NCBI RefSeq assembly: GCF_014851815.1
Contig: NZ_JACVAJ010000001.1
Coordinates: 248,001-312,000 of the forward strand
DNA: 64,000 nt
Source: Pseudoxanthomonas sp. PXM01
GTDB lineage: Bacteria; Pseudomonadota; Gammaproteobacteria; Xanthomonadales; Xanthomonadaceae
Reading direction: 5' to 3'
The notes under the pieces were generated by a model. That model had not been told where the DNA came from. It did no database searches and was given only the letters and a program-made list of their open reading frames with translations. Positions 26,624-37,415 of the stretch are shown here, piece after piece (the first letter of the stretch is position 1; every line of letters starts with the position of its first letter). The position numbers were made by a program, and so were the translations under genes.

Positions 26624-26953
26624 TCAGCGGATGGGGGGCTTCGGGCCGATTTCCTCGGCACTGGCCTTGTTGATTACCACGTCGATGACGCGGCTCTTCT
26701 CGAAGTATACGGTGAAGCCCGGATACACCCATCGGTGAATCACCGGCCATTGGCGCTTCTGGCCGCCGCGCGGCTCGAGTTTCTGCTGCGGGGCACCGAA
26801 GCGGGCCTCCACGTCGGCCGTGGTCTGGCCGCGCACGGGCGCTGCGGCGGCAGGCGTTTCCTGCGCACGCTCGATCAGCAGGGTGTCGGCAAGCGCCGGG
26901 CCGGACAGGCCGAGCAGGGCGATCAAGGGCAGGGCAAGGACGCGACGGCTCAT
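26624..26953 (-). CDS. small periplasmic protein with SmpA/OmlA-like repeat
   Basis: 109 residues with a signal peptide (MSRRVLALPLIALLGLSGPALA). The mature part contains RGQTTADVEARFGAP and a later VYPGFTVYFEKSRVIDVV, a pattern typical of the BLIP/SmpA-OmlA fold (a Thr-x-x-Asp-Val-x-x-x-Phe-Gly-x-Pro helix followed by a beta hairpin). Function unknown. A TATAAA box on the minus strand at about 26986-26981 is a candidate promoter. Probably co-transcribed with aguA. Confidence 0.75.
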   Translation of the reverse strand: MSRRVLALPLIALLGLSGPALADTLLIERAQETPAAAAPVRGQTTADVEARFGAPQQKLEPRGGQKRQWPVIHRWVYPGFTVYFEKSRVIDVVINKASAEEIGPKPPIR

Positions 26954-27008
26954 GGTTGGGTTCCCCTAGGTGACTCGCCTTTTATAACAAAAGGCCGAAA
27001 ACAAAAAA

Positions 27009-27022
27009 CCGCCCGAAGGCGG
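27009..27022 (-). terminator. terminator after rpmJ
   Basis: On the minus strand CCGCC-TTCG-GGCGG is followed by a run of six T (TTTTTTG). The stem is short (5 bp) but closed by a stable UUCG loop, and the U-tail is strong. It lies 54 bp beyond the rpmJ stop. A second hairpin, GCCTTTT/AAAAGGC at 26977-26995, follows. Confidence 0.75.
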
Positions 27023-27075
27023 CTTTCTGCGGATTGCCCGGATCGCCTTGCAGCGGTCGGGCAGATCGGCCGTTC

Positions 27076-27201
27076 TCAGCGCTGACGCGCCTTGAAGCGG
27101 GGGTTGGACTTGCAGATCACGAAGACCTTGCCGCGGCGGCGGACCACCTTGCAGTCGCGGTGACGGGCCTTCGCCGACTTCAGGGAGGACAGGACCTTCA
27201 T
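27076..27201 (-). CDS. rpmJ: 50S ribosomal protein L36, type B (zinc-independent form)
   Basis: A 41-codon gene for L36. The peptide begins [18 protein letters not shown] and ends [14 protein letters not shown], closely matching the YkgO branch. It has only two cysteines (Cys17, Cys30) and lacks the C-x2-C...C-x4-H set of the zinc-binding L36, so it should work without zinc. In Escherichia coli the YkgO form is induced on zinc starvation by Zur; no obvious Zur box is visible here, and the strong sigma70-type promoter suggests constitutive use. Confidence 0.92.
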   Translation of the reverse strand: MKVLSSLKSAKARHRDCKVVRRRGKVFVICKSNPRFKARQR

Positions 27202-27247
27202 GAGTTGAAACCTCGGCGTAAATGTATGGGGTGAAACGAAGCCCGGC

Positions 27248-27277
27248 ATTCTAACGGTAATTCCATAGCCGGATCAA
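27248..27277 (-). promoter_or_regulatory. promoter of rpmJ
   Basis: On the minus strand a -35 box TTGATC (27277-27272) and a -10 box TAGAAT (27253-27248) are separated by 18 bp. This is the best promoter match in the window. The start would fall near 27242, giving a leader of about 40 nt. Confidence 0.7.
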
Positions 27278-27341
27278 GCGGTTGCATGGGCCGATGCGGA
27301 AGACCCGCTCGGACGTCGTCGGCGCGGGGTCGCCGAGCGCT

Positions 27342-27347
27342 CATAAT
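27342..27347 (+). promoter_or_regulatory. -10 box of cmk
   Basis: CATAAT lies 28 bp before the cmk start, giving a leader of about 20 nt. The -35 region is GC-rich without a clear box. Confidence 0.4.
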
Positions 27348-27375
27348 GGAGGCCCTCTGACTTCTGGAAGCCCGT

Positions 27376-28053
27376 ATGCCTGACCTCGCTCCCGTTCTGA
27401 CCATTGATGGCCCCTCCGGCGCTGGCAAGGGGACAGTCAGTCGGATCGCGGCGTCTCGGCTGGGCTGGCACTACCTGGATTCCGGCGCCCTGTACCGGGC
27501 GGTGGGCGTAGCGGCGAGCTGGGCCGATCTGGACGTCTCCGACCCCGCCGCACTGGTCCGCTGTGCCTTCGATACCCGGGTGAGCTTCCGGGAGACCGAG
27601 GCCGGCTTGCGGGTGATCGTCGATGATCTGGACGCGACCGACGAGCTCCGTCTGGAAACGACCGGTGCGCTGGCATCCGCCATCGCCGCTATCCCGGAGG
27701 TTCGCTCGGCCCTGAAGGAACGCCAGCGGGCCTTCCGTCAGGCCCCGGGGCTGGTGGCGGATGGGCGGGATATGGGGACCGTCATCTTCCCGGACGCCCC
27801 TTACAAGGTCTTTCTGACCGCCAGCGCCGACGAGCGGGCCGAAAGGCGCTATAAGCAGTTGAAAGACAAAGGGGTTTCCGTCACAATCGACGGTCTGCTG
27901 CGCGAGATCCTCGCCCGCGATGCCCGTGACGCCCAGCGCACGGTGGCGCCCCTGAGGCCGGCCGACGACGCCGTTCTCATCGACACCACCGGCCTTGGCA
28001 TCGACGCGGTCGTCGAGCGCGTGCTGGCCCTGGTGCCCGCACGCGCAGGTTGA
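27376..28053 (+). CDS. cmk: cytidylate kinase
   Basis: 225 residues. Converts CMP/dCMP to the diphosphates. The P-loop GPSGAGKGT is at 12-20, followed by the CMP-binding [11 protein letters not shown], the [12 protein letters not shown] motif, and the Arg-rich lid ([16 protein letters not shown]). Length matches bacterial Cmk. In many proteobacteria cmk directly precedes rpsA and ihfB, exactly as here. It is divergent from rpmJ. Confidence 0.96.
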   Translation: MPDLAPVLTIDGPSGAGKGTVSRIAASRLGWHYLDSGALYRAVGVAASWADLDVSDPAALVRCAFDTRVSFRETEAGLRVIVDDLDATDELRLETTGALASAIAAIPEVRSALKERQRAFRQAPGLVADGRDMGTVIFPDAPYKVFLTASADERAERRYKQLKDKGVSVTIDGLLREILARDARDAQRTVAPLRPADDAVLIDTTGLGIDAVVERVLALVPARAG

Positions 28054-28203
28054 GCCTCGCGCTGCAGAAGGTCCGTGCGGAATCCTCCGCGCGGTTTCTC
28101 CAACCACAACACTCACGGCCATACGCATCCCGCGCAGGCCGACAACGGGTGGACCGTCCGTACTCGCGTGCGCCGGTCTGTGTCATCAACCGAGTATTTT
28201 TCA

Positions 28204-29895
<1,692 letters not shown>

Positions 29896-29936
29896 GCGGC
29901 TCGCGCCGTTGCAGTATCACCCGCAGTAACGTTCCC

Positions 29937-29963
29937 CACCGGCCCGGAGATCCCGGGCCGGTG
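29937..29963 (+). terminator. hairpin between rpsA and ihfB
   Basis: Perfect 10-bp stem CACCGGCCCG (29937-29946) / CGGGCCGGTG (29954-29963) with a 7-nt loop, 42 bp after the rpsA stop. There is no T-run, so it may be a processing or stabilising hairpin, or a partial attenuator that lowers ihfB expression relative to rpsA. Confidence 0.55.
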
Positions 29964-29992
29964 CGGGTACATCCGCCCGAATTCCGCACGCG

Positions 29993-30298
29993 ATGACCAA
30001 ATCCGAACTCATCGAGATCCTCAGCCGCCGTCAGCCGCACCTCAAGGCAGAGGACGTGGACTTGGCCGTCAAGGCATTGCTGGAGATGATGGGCGGCGCC
30101 CTGTCGCAGGGCGATCGCATCGAGATCCGCGGCTTCGGCAGTTTTTCGCTGCACTACCGGCCGCCACGCATGGGCCGTAATCCCAAGACCGGCGAATCGG
30201 TCGCGCTCCCGGCCAAGCACGTCCCCCATTTCAAACCGGGCAAGGAGCTGCGCGAACGCGTCAGCGACGTCACGCCCGTCGAAGAGGGCGGCGAGTAG
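29993..30298 (+). CDS. ihfB: integration host factor beta subunit
   Basis: 101 residues. DNA-bending histone-like protein that pairs with IhfA. The signature [21 protein letters not shown] carries the DNA-intercalating Pro in the beta arm. Conserved place after rpsA supports IhfB rather than HU. Confidence 0.96.
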   Translation: MTKSELIEILSRRQPHLKAEDVDLAVKALLEMMGGALSQGDRIEIRGFGSFSLHYRPPRMGRNPKTGESVALPAKHVPHFKPGKELRERVSDVTPVEEGGE

Positions 30299-30368
30299 TC
30301 CCGCTCCGGCGCGTGTCGTCCTGCGCCGACTCCGTTAAGCTAGGCGTCGTCCTGCAAGGAGTCGCCTG

Positions 30369-30653
30369 ATGAACATGTTCCGCCTGGTCGTCGCACTGCT
30401 GTTCCTGGCCTACGGACTCATCATCGGCGTGCTCAACACGCAGCCGATCACGCTGAAACTCCTGTTCACCGAATTCCAGACCTCGTCCGGCGTCGGCATC
30501 ATGCTGTCCTTGCTGCTGGGTGTGGTGGTGGGTGGCATGATCGTGGTCGCCACGCTGGTGTGGCCGTTGTACGCGAAACTGCGCAAGGCGCACCGCTCAG
30601 CAGCTGCTGCAGTGAGCGACGGCGGCCCCTCGACCGCCGACAGCGGTCGCTGA
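30369..30653 (+). CDS. lapA: LapA-domain inner-membrane protein
   Basis: 94 residues, DUF1049/LapA family. Two membrane segments (FRLVVALLFLAYGLIIGV and GIMLSLLLGVVVGGMIVVA) and a short basic tail. LapA works with LapB in controlling LpxC level and lipopolysaccharide assembly. AAGGAG lies 8 nt before the ATG. lapB begins 3 bp after the stop. Confidence 0.9.
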   Translation: MNMFRLVVALLFLAYGLIIGVLNTQPITLKLLFTEFQTSSGVGIMLSLLLGVVVGGMIVVATLVWPLYAKLRKAHRSAAAAVSDGGPSTADSGR

Positions 30654-30656
30654 GCC

Positions 30657-31835
30657 ATGGCCTTCCTTACCGAGTGGTTCTGGTTCTTCCTGTTCCTGCC
30701 GCTGGCCGCGCTCAGCGGCTGGATCATCGGCCGACGTGGCGGGCAACGGCATGGAGACACGCAGGTCAGCCGCCTGTCGAGTACCTATTTCCGCGGTCTC
30801 AACTACCTGCTCAACGAGCAGCCTGACAAGGCGATCGAACTGTTCCTGCATATCGCGGAACTGGACAAGGAGACGTTCGAAACCCAGGTCGCACTGGGGC
30901 ATCTGTTCCGTCGCCGTGGCGAAGTGGATCGCGCCATCCGCCTTCATCAAGGCCTCGTGCAACGTGCCGACCTGAGCGACGCGCAGCGCGTGCAGGCCTT
31001 GCTTGCCTTGGGTGAGGATTACATGCGGTCGGGTCTTCTCGATCGGGCGGAAACCGTCTTTACGGATCTGGCGCAGATCGATCAACGTGCGCCGCAGGCG
31101 CTCAAGCATTTGATCGGCATCTATCAGGCGGAGCGTGATTGGGAAAAGGCGATCGACAACGCCAGGCGCTATGAAGAGGTCACGACGGAGCCGATGGGCA
31201 AGCTGGTGGCCCAGTTCGAGTGCGAGCTGGCCGAACGGCAGCGCACGGCGAACAATATCGAGGCTGCGCGTGCCGCTGTTGCGCGCGCTTACCAGGCGGA
31301 TGCCGGCAGCGTGCGCGCCGGCATCATCGAAGGGCGGATCGAGGTGGACGCGGGCAATGCCGAAGCGGCAATCCGTGCCTTCGAGCGCGCCGCACGGCAC
31401 GATCCGGATTACCTCCCCGAGGTTCTTCCCAGTCTGCTGACCAGCTACGACCAGGTCGGCGATCTGTCGGGCGCACGCGCGTTCCTGTCGGAGATGTGCG
31501 AGCACTATCGGGGTATCGCGCCGGTGCTCGCGCTGACGAAACTGGTGGAGCGTCAGGACGGCGTTGCGGCCGCGCGCGCCTATCTTGCGCGCCAGCTGAA
31601 GGACAGGCCATCGGTCAGGGGTGAGGCCTCACTGATCGATCTCACGCTGGCAGAGGGCGCTGATCCCGCAGCCACCCTGCATGACCTGAAGCACATCACC
31701 GACCAGTTGCTGGTGCGTAATCCGAGCTACCGCTGCACGCGATGCGGTTTCGGTGCCCGGACGCACCACTGGCAATGCCCGAGTTGCAAGGAGTGGGGCA
31801 CGGTCAAGCCGCTATTGAACTACGCGGTGGTTTGA
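30657..31835 (+). CDS. lapB: lipopolysaccharide assembly protein LapB
   Basis: 392 residues. An N-terminal membrane anchor (WFWFFLFLPLAALSGWIIG) is followed by TPR repeats (about 40-340) and a C-terminal rubredoxin-like metal site with two CxxC pairs (CTRCGFG, CPSCKEW). LapB brings FtsH to LpxC and so sets the rate of lipid A synthesis. Length and all domains match the Escherichia coli protein. Its stop overlaps the next start (TGATG). Confidence 0.94.
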   Translation: MAFLTEWFWFFLFLPLAALSGWIIGRRGGQRHGDTQVSRLSSTYFRGLNYLLNEQPDKAIELFLHIAELDKETFETQVALGHLFRRRGEVDRAIRLHQGLVQRADLSDAQRVQALLALGEDYMRSGLLDRAETVFTDLAQIDQRAPQALKHLIGIYQAERDWEKAIDNARRYEEVTTEPMGKLVAQFECELAERQRTANNIEAARAAVARAYQADAGSVRAGIIEGRIEVDAGNAEAAIRAFERAARHDPDYLPEVLPSLLTSYDQVGDLSGARAFLSEMCEHYRGIAPVLALTKLVERQDGVAAARAYLARQLKDRPSVRGEASLIDLTLAEGADPAATLHDLKHITDQLLVRNPSYRCTRCGFGARTHHWQCPSCKEWGTVKPLLNYAVV

Positions 31836-32806
31836 TGCCGCCTCTGGCCGTCTGGCTGGCACTGATCGCATTGATTACCGCCGCGGCCACATGGTGCGCG
31901 CGGCGCTACGCCCTGCGCGGCAATCTGATGGACCAGCCCGGTGACAGGCGCAGCCACCAGGTCGCCACCCCACGAGGCGGCGGCATCTCCATCGTGCTGG
32001 TAGTGCTGACTGTCGGGTTTTATCTCATGTCGCGCGATACGTCCTTTCGCGCGCTGTGGATCGGTTTTCTGCCTGGCCTGCTGATCGTGGCCGGCATTGG
32101 ATGGTGGGACGACCATCGGCCGCTGTCCCCTTGGTTGAGGCTGGCGGTCCAGGCGGTGGCTGCCCTGATGCTGGCCGCCGGGGCAGGGTGGCACAGCGGA
32201 CATTGGCTACCGGCGGTGTTGGCCTTCGGGGCTGTCATGGTGCTGGTCAATGTGTGGAACTTTATGGATGGCATCAACGGTCTGGCTACCACCCAGGCCG
32301 GGCTGACGGCCTTGGCATATGCGGGACTGTTGGCGGGCGAGTGGCGCTGGCTGGCATTGGCGCTCCTGGCGGGTTGCCTGGGCTTTTTGCCGTTCAATTT
32401 TCCGAACGCGCGGATATTCCTGGGAGATGTGGGCAGCGGCGCACTTGGTTTCATCCTGGCGGGGCTGGCCGCCGCCGCGTTGACCACGATGCCACCGGTT
32501 ACCGCCCCGTTGTTGCTGATCCCGTTGTGCGCATTCCTTATCGACGCGGGCTTCACATTGGCGGGGCGCATGCTTCGCGGAGAGCAGTGGTGGTCGCCGC
32601 ATGTGGGACACCTCTACCAGAGGTGCTCAAGGCGCTTTGGACATACCGCTGTCACCTTGGTTTACATGGCGTTCGGTAGTATTAGCATATTGTTAAGCCT
32701 CGCATGGCCGTCGACCACATGGGCCGCCACCCTCCTGATTGTGGCGTTGACCTACGTTGTTGGCGGGACGCTCTGGGTTTTGTTGCGCCGGGGATGGCGT
32801 GATTAG
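31835..32806 (+). CDS. WecA/WbpL-type polyprenyl-phosphate sugar-1-phosphate transferase
   Basis: 323 residues, glycosyltransferase family 4 (MraY/WecA), about 10-11 membrane segments. Diagnostic cytosolic motifs are present: WWDDHRP (metal-binding Asp pair), NVWNFMDGINGLA, and FPNARIFLGDVGSG; a basic loop with HVGHLYQR near the end corresponds to the HxHH-type loop. Such enzymes start O-antigen or capsule subunits by placing an N-acetylated sugar phosphate on undecaprenyl phosphate. The adjoining WbpM-like dehydratase suggests a 6-deoxy-HexNAc (FucNAc/QuiNAc) sugar as in WbpL, by inference. Starts inside the lapB stop. Confidence 0.87.
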   Translation: MPPLAVWLALIALITAAATWCARRYALRGNLMDQPGDRRSHQVATPRGGGISIVLVVLTVGFYLMSRDTSFRALWIGFLPGLLIVAGIGWWDDHRPLSPWLRLAVQAVAALMLAAGAGWHSGHWLPAVLAFGAVMVLVNVWNFMDGINGLATTQAGLTALAYAGLLAGEWRWLALALLAGCLGFLPFNFPNARIFLGDVGSGALGFILAGLAAAALTTMPPVTAPLLLIPLCAFLIDAGFTLAGRMLRGEQWWSPHVGHLYQRCSRRFGHTAVTLVYMAFGSISILLSLAWPSTTWAATLLIVALTYVVGGTLWVLLRRGWRD

Positions 32807-32824
32807 TCGTTGGAGAAGGAACTG

Positions 32825-34738
32825 ATGGAATCCTGGCGGGATCGATTGGGGGGCTTCATTCCCCGTGCGCTCGTGGCGGCTCACGATCTGGCCATGGTCT
32901 GGCTGTGTTGGCAGGTGCTGCACCGGCTGCGCTACGCCATGCTGCCGCACACGCCCGAGTTTCCGCTCTGGTCGAACGAGATCGCGGTCGTGCTGTTGGC
33001 CCAGGGGGCCGTGTTCTGGTGGATGGGGCTCTATCGCGGGCTTTGGCGCTTCGCCAGCCTTCCGGACCTGTGGAACATCGTCAAGGCCTGTGCGCTGGGG
33101 TTCCTGGGCGTCGTGCTGGGCCTGTTTTTCTACAATCGTTTCGGATCTACGCCCCGGGCTGTTCTCGGCTTCTACCCCTTTGCGCTGGTGGGATTCCTCG
33201 GCCTGCCGCGATTGGCCTATCGCGCCTGGAAGGACAGTCAGGTCCAGCGCACGACCGAAAGCGCATCTCGCGTACTCGTCCTCGGGGCTGGTCGCGCGGG
33301 CGAAGCGCTCGTTCGCGAGCTTCGGCGTACCGGTGTGTACCACCCGGTAGCCTTCCTGGACGATGCTCCACGGCTCCATGGATCGAAGCTGCTCGGTATT
33401 CCAGTGCTCGGTGGACTGGAGAATGCCGCCGCCGTCGCACGCGAGACCGCGGCACGGATGCTCGTCATCGCCATGCCATCGCTGGACGCCCCCGCAATGC
33501 AGCGCGTCGTTGCGATCTGCGAGAGCACCGGGCTCCCGTTCCGGATGGTCCCGCGCCTGGTCAATGTCCTGGAAGGACAGTCCATGCCGGGCGATCTGAA
33601 GGAAGTCGCGATCGAAGACCTGTTGGGCCGCAAGTCGGTCACGCCGGACTGGAAGCTGATACGCGGCTGGCTGGGCGGGCGCACCGTCATGGTGACGGGC
33701 GCTGGCGGTTCGATCGGCTCGGAGCTGTGCCGCCAGTGCGCGCGACATGGCGCGCAGCGGATAGCCCTGGTGGAGATCGACGAGTTGGCGCTTATCACCA
33801 TCCAGGGTGATCTGCGGCGCGCGTTCCCCGATCTTGAGGTTCTTCCCGTGCTGGGCAATTGCGGTGACCCTGCCGTGATCGCGCATGCACTGCGTGTCGC
33901 CGAGCCGGATGCCGTGTTCCATGCCGCCGCGTACAAGCAGGTGCCCTTGCTTGAAGGACACCTGCGGGAAGCGGTCGGAAACAACGTACTCGCGACGGAA
34001 ACCGTGGCGCGGGCGTGCCGGGAGTCGGGGGTCGGCACGTTCGTGCTGATCTCGACCGACAAGGCGGTAGATCCGGTGAACGTGCTCGGCGCGACCAAGC
34101 GGCTTGCTGAGATGGCGTGCCAGGCGCTGGACGACGGTCGTTCCAGTACGCGTTATGTAACGGTGCGGTTCGGCAACGTCCTGGATTCGGCTGGCAGCGT
34201 GGTACCTCTGTTCCGCGAACAGATCCGAAAGGGGGGGCCGGTGACGGTCACCGATCCGGACGTCACGCGTTACTTCATGACCATTCCGGAGGCCTGCCAG
34301 CTGATCCTGCAGGCGGCATCGGGTGCGGCCCACGCATCGATCTACACGTTGGACATGGGTGATCCGGTGCCGATCCGGCTCCTGGCGGAGCAGATGATCC
34401 GCCTGGCCGGCAAGCAGCCGGGGCGCGACATCGCCATCGTCTACACGGGATTGCGCCCGGGCGAAAAGCTGCATGAGACGTTGTTCCATGCCGACGAACG
34501 TTATCAGCCCACGTCGCATTCTAAGATCATGAAGGCGCTGGCGCGCGATGTGTCACCAGAGTTCTTGGAGCTCGCCCTGCAACGGCTGCGCGCCGCGTAC
34601 ACCCGTTACGACACCGCAGAGCTTGGCGAGGTACTCAGGGTCGCTGTTCCGGAATTCGCGCCTCTGGCGAGCGATCAGGATGAAGCGTCGGGTAATATCG
34701 TGGTCTTTCCCAGCCGTGACGCGCGTAGGATCCGATGA
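32825..34738 (+). CDS. membrane-bound UDP-GlcNAc 4,6-dehydratase-like (WbpM/CapD family)
   Basis: 637 residues: four N-terminal membrane segments, a CoA-binding-like domain (about 140-260) and a C-terminal SDR domain with NAD motif GAGGSIGSE (292-300) and catalytic STDK (410-413). In WbpM the SDR Tyr of YxxxK is replaced by Met; here the position reads VLGATK with Leu421, keeping Lys425. These enzymes make the 4-keto-6-deoxy sugar precursor for O-antigen sugars. The ATG at 32825 has AGAAGGA just upstream and is preferred over TTG at 32810. It overlaps galU (ATGA). Confidence 0.88.
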   Translation: MESWRDRLGGFIPRALVAAHDLAMVWLCWQVLHRLRYAMLPHTPEFPLWSNEIAVVLLAQGAVFWWMGLYRGLWRFASLPDLWNIVKACALGFLGVVLGLFFYNRFGSTPRAVLGFYPFALVGFLGLPRLAYRAWKDSQVQRTTESASRVLVLGAGRAGEALVRELRRTGVYHPVAFLDDAPRLHGSKLLGIPVLGGLENAAAVARETAARMLVIAMPSLDAPAMQRVVAICESTGLPFRMVPRLVNVLEGQSMPGDLKEVAIEDLLGRKSVTPDWKLIRGWLGGRTVMVTGAGGSIGSELCRQCARHGAQRIALVEIDELALITIQGDLRRAFPDLEVLPVLGNCGDPAVIAHALRVAEPDAVFHAAAYKQVPLLEGHLREAVGNNVLATETVARACRESGVGTFVLISTDKAVDPVNVLGATKRLAEMACQALDDGRSSTRYVTVRFGNVLDSAGSVVPLFREQIRKGGPVTVTDPDVTRYFMTIPEACQLILQAASGAAHASIYTLDMGDPVPIRLLAEQMIRLAGKQPGRDIAIVYTGLRPGEKLHETLFHADERYQPTSHSKIMKALARDVSPEFLELALQRLRAAYTRYDTAELGEVLRVAVPEFAPLASDQDEASGNIVVFPSRDARRIR

Positions 34739-35637
34739 CCCGAGCCAGAATCCGCAAGGCCGTGTTTCCCGTCGCTGGGCTCGGCACCCGCTTCCTGCCA
34801 GCGACCAAGACCGTTCCGAAGGAGATGCTGCCGATCATCGATCGGCCGCTGATCCAGTACGCCGTTGACGAAGCCGTCGAGGCTGGTTGCGACACGCTCA
34901 TCTTCGTGACCAACCGCTACAAGCATGCGGTGGCGGACTATTTCGACAAGGCCTACGAACTCGAACAGAAGCTAGAGCGCTCCGGCAAAGCGGAACAGTT
35001 GGAACTGGTCCGCAACGTGCTGCCGCCGCACGTGCGTGCGGTATTCGTCACCCAGGCCGAAGCTCTGGGCCTTGGGCATGCGGTGTTGTGCGCCAAGCCG
35101 ATCGTCGGCGACGAACCGTTCGCGGTCCTGCTCCCCGACGACCTGATCTGGAACCGCGGTCCCGGTGCGCTGAAGCAGATGGCCGATGCGGCCGAAGCCG
35201 GTGGCAGCAGCGTCATCGCGGTGCAGGACGTGCCGCGGGAGCAGACGGGCAGCTACGGTATCGTCGCGACCGAGGCGTTCAATGGCCGCGAGGGGCGCAT
35301 CAGTGCCATCGTCGAGAAGCCGAAGCCCGACGTCGCGCCGAGCACGCTGGCCGTCGTGGGGCGTTATGTCCTCGACGCGCGCATCTTTTCGCTGCTGGAG
35401 AGCACGACGCCGGGCGCGGGCGGCGAGATCCAGCTGACCGATGCGATCGCGGCGCTGCTTGCGGAGAAGCCTGTTCATGCCTATCGGTTCCAGGGCACGC
35501 GTTTCGACTGCGGTACCCACATCGGCCTGATCGAGGCGACGATCCGCTACGCACTCGACCATGAGAAGCTCAGCGACGCAGCGCGAAGCATGATGCAGAG
35601 TGCCCTGAACGAGTTGGGCGTGCAGGACCTCGGCTGA
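34735..35637 (+). CDS. galU: UTP-glucose-1-phosphate uridylyltransferase
   Basis: 300 residues. The nucleotidyltransferase signature [19 protein letters not shown] is at 14-32; GEIQLTDA and the [11 protein letters not shown] end motif are also present. Makes UDP-glucose for lipopolysaccharide, capsule and other glycans. Starts in the stop codon of the dehydratase gene. UDP-glucose dehydrogenase, which often follows, is absent here. Confidence 0.95.
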   Translation: MTRARIRKAVFPVAGLGTRFLPATKTVPKEMLPIIDRPLIQYAVDEAVEAGCDTLIFVTNRYKHAVADYFDKAYELEQKLERSGKAEQLELVRNVLPPHVRAVFVTQAEALGLGHAVLCAKPIVGDEPFAVLLPDDLIWNRGPGALKQMADAAEAGGSSVIAVQDVPREQTGSYGIVATEAFNGREGRISAIVEKPKPDVAPSTLAVVGRYVLDARIFSLLESTTPGAGGEIQLTDAIAALLAEKPVHAYRFQGTRFDCGTHIGLIEATIRYALDHEKLSDAARSMMQSALNELGVQDLG

Positions 35638-35710
35638 GCGGATTGCCGTGGGGTGGGTGCGGCGTAGACGCGCCGCGCCGCTGCCCGCGTTTGGAGATGG
35701 CTCCGTGCAG

Positions 35711-37003
35711 ATGGCATCGCGCAACTATTATGCGGAGACGGCAGGCACTGCTCCGGCGCTGCAAGTGCTGCAGTCACGCGTCGAGGCAGAGGTCTGCGTC
35801 GTGGGCGGTGGTTTCGCCGGTTTGAACACGGCGCTGGGTTTGGCCGAACGCGGTGTACGCGATGTTGTGCTGGTGGAAGCGGATACGCCGGCATTCGGTG
35901 CTTCCGGGCGCAATGGCGGGTTCGTGTTCGGCGGCTTTTCGCGTGGTGAAGCCTCACTGCTACGCGATCTTGGGCCGGTGCGTGCGAACGCCTTGTACGC
36001 AGGGACGACGGAGGCGGTGGAACTGATCCGTCGTCGTATTACCCGATATGGCATCGCGTGCGATGACACCCAGGCGGGGATCATCTGGGCGAACTGGTTC
36101 GACGACCGGGAGGTGCTCAGGCAGCGGCAGGCGCTGCTCCTGGATACCTTCGGTCAGGACTGGCAATGGATGGATCGCGACGAGGTCCGTCGCCAACTGC
36201 GCACGACCCGCTATCACGACGCCCTGTACGAACCGCGGGCGTTCCACTTCCATCCATTGAAGTATGCCAACGGGCTCGTGCGCGTAGCGGCTGAGCAGGG
36301 CGTTTCGCTGTTCGCCCGGTCGCCGGCGGTGTCGCTGCACCGTACCCGCGACGGTTGGCGCGTCACGACGCCTTCGGGAAGCATTGATGCCAGGCAGGTA
36401 GTGCTTGCCTGCGGTGGGTATCTGGCGGGTCTGCACAGGCGGGTGGACGCCGGTGTCCTGCCCATCGCGACCTACGTCATGGTTACGACGCCACTGGGTG
36501 CACGGCTGGAGGAGGCGATGCGTACCCGTGCCGCGGTCTACGACACGCGCTTCGCATTCGACTATTACCGGCCGCTGCCCGATTCCCGTTTGCTGTGGGG
36601 AGGGCGCATCTCCATCCTCGACCGCTCGCCACATGCGGTCAGACGCCTGCTGTACCGCGACATGTTGAAGGTCTTTCCGCAACTGGAAGGGGTGGGTATC
36701 GACTACGCCTGGTCGGGCCTCATGAGCTACGCACGTCACGAGATGCCGCAGATCGGGCAGGTCGAGCCCGGTCTCTGGGTGGCGCAGGCATTCGGCGGGC
36801 ACGGTGTGGCCCCGACGACGCTGGCTGGCGAAGTCGTAGCCTCTGCCATTGCGGAAGGCGACGGACGTTGGCGTGAGTTCGGTGCCTATGGCCTGGTATC
36901 GGCGATGAAGCCAGCAGGATTCCTGGGTGCCCAGCTCAGCTACTGGTGGGCCGAAGCGAAGGATGCGTGGAAGGCGCGGATGGAACAGGGGCAGCGACCA
37001 TGA
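35711..37003 (+). CDS. FAD-dependent amine/amino-acid oxidoreductase (DAO family)
   Basis: About 430 residues. The FAD-binding Rossmann motif VVGGGFAGLNTALGLAERG lies near residues 31-49, followed by GASGRNGGFVFGG typical of gamma-glutamylputrescine oxidase/glycine oxidase-like proteins, and the C-terminal GGHGVAPTT motif. Related enzymes oxidise amines or amino acids with O2 or pass electrons to quinones; the substrate is not known, though polyamine derivatives are plausible. The start is uncertain: ATG 35711 or GTG 35705, which has GGAG at better spacing. The stop overlaps the next start (ATGA). Confidence 0.82.
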   Translation: MASRNYYAETAGTAPALQVLQSRVEAEVCVVGGGFAGLNTALGLAERGVRDVVLVEADTPAFGASGRNGGFVFGGFSRGEASLLRDLGPVRANALYAGTTEAVELIRRRITRYGIACDDTQAGIIWANWFDDREVLRQRQALLLDTFGQDWQWMDRDEVRRQLRTTRYHDALYEPRAFHFHPLKYANGLVRVAAEQGVSLFARSPAVSLHRTRDGWRVTTPSGSIDARQVVLACGGYLAGLHRRVDAGVLPIATYVMVTTPLGARLEEAMRTRAAVYDTRFAFDYYRPLPDSRLLWGGRISILDRSPHAVRRLLYRDMLKVFPQLEGVGIDYAWSGLMSYARHEMPQIGQVEPGLWVAQAFGGHGVAPTTLAGEVVASAIAEGDGRWREFGAYGLVSAMKPAGFLGAQLSYWWAEAKDAWKARMEQGQRP

Positions 37004-37344
37004 GCGGAACTGCAGACCCGATCGGGTGGGACGACTTCATGCGTGTCTGGTTGTGCGCGGGCACCGTGCAGAGGGTCGAGCCATTTCCGGAGGCGCGAAA
37101 GCCGGCGTGGAAGGTATGGGTCGACTTCGGACCCTATGGGGTGAAGAAGACCAGCGCGCAGATCCGGTCGCTGTATGCGCCCGAAGATCTGGTCGGACGC
37201 CAGATCGTGGGTGTCATCAATTTCCCGCCCAAGCAGGTCGGTCCTTTCATATCGGAGTTCCTGCTGACCGGATTTCACACCGACGAAGGCGTGGTGGTCA
37301 CGACGGTCGAACGCCCGGTGCCCGACGGCACGCGCATGGCCTGA
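37000..37344 (+). CDS. YgjH/CsaA-like tRNA-binding protein
   Basis: 114 residues, a stand-alone OB-fold tRNA-binding domain. Diagnostic stretch: WVDFGPYGVKKTSAQI, then NFPPKQVGPFISEFLLTGF, which closely resembles YgjH of enteric bacteria and CsaA. It may bind tRNA or act as an export-related chaperone (CsaA); its exact role is unknown. It starts in the stop codon of the oxidoreductase gene and ends at a strong terminator. Confidence 0.88.
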   Translation: MSGTADPIGWDDFMRVWLCAGTVQRVEPFPEARKPAWKVWVDFGPYGVKKTSAQIRSLYAPEDLVGRQIVGVINFPPKQVGPFISEFLLTGFHTDEGVVVTTVERPVPDGTRMA

Positions 37345-37364
37345 TCACGCTCACCGAATGCAAA

Positions 37365-37390
37365 GGAATGGCGCCTTCCGGCGCCATTCC
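37365..37390. terminator. bidirectional terminator between YgjH-like gene and fadA
   Basis: Perfect 11-bp stem GGAATGGCGCC (37365-37375) / GGCGCCATTCC (37380-37390), loop TTCC, flanked by AAA and TC. It sits between convergent genes. The T tail is short on both sides. Confidence 0.75.
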
Positions 37391-37415
37391 TCGTTCAGGC
37401 GGGCGAACGGTCTGC

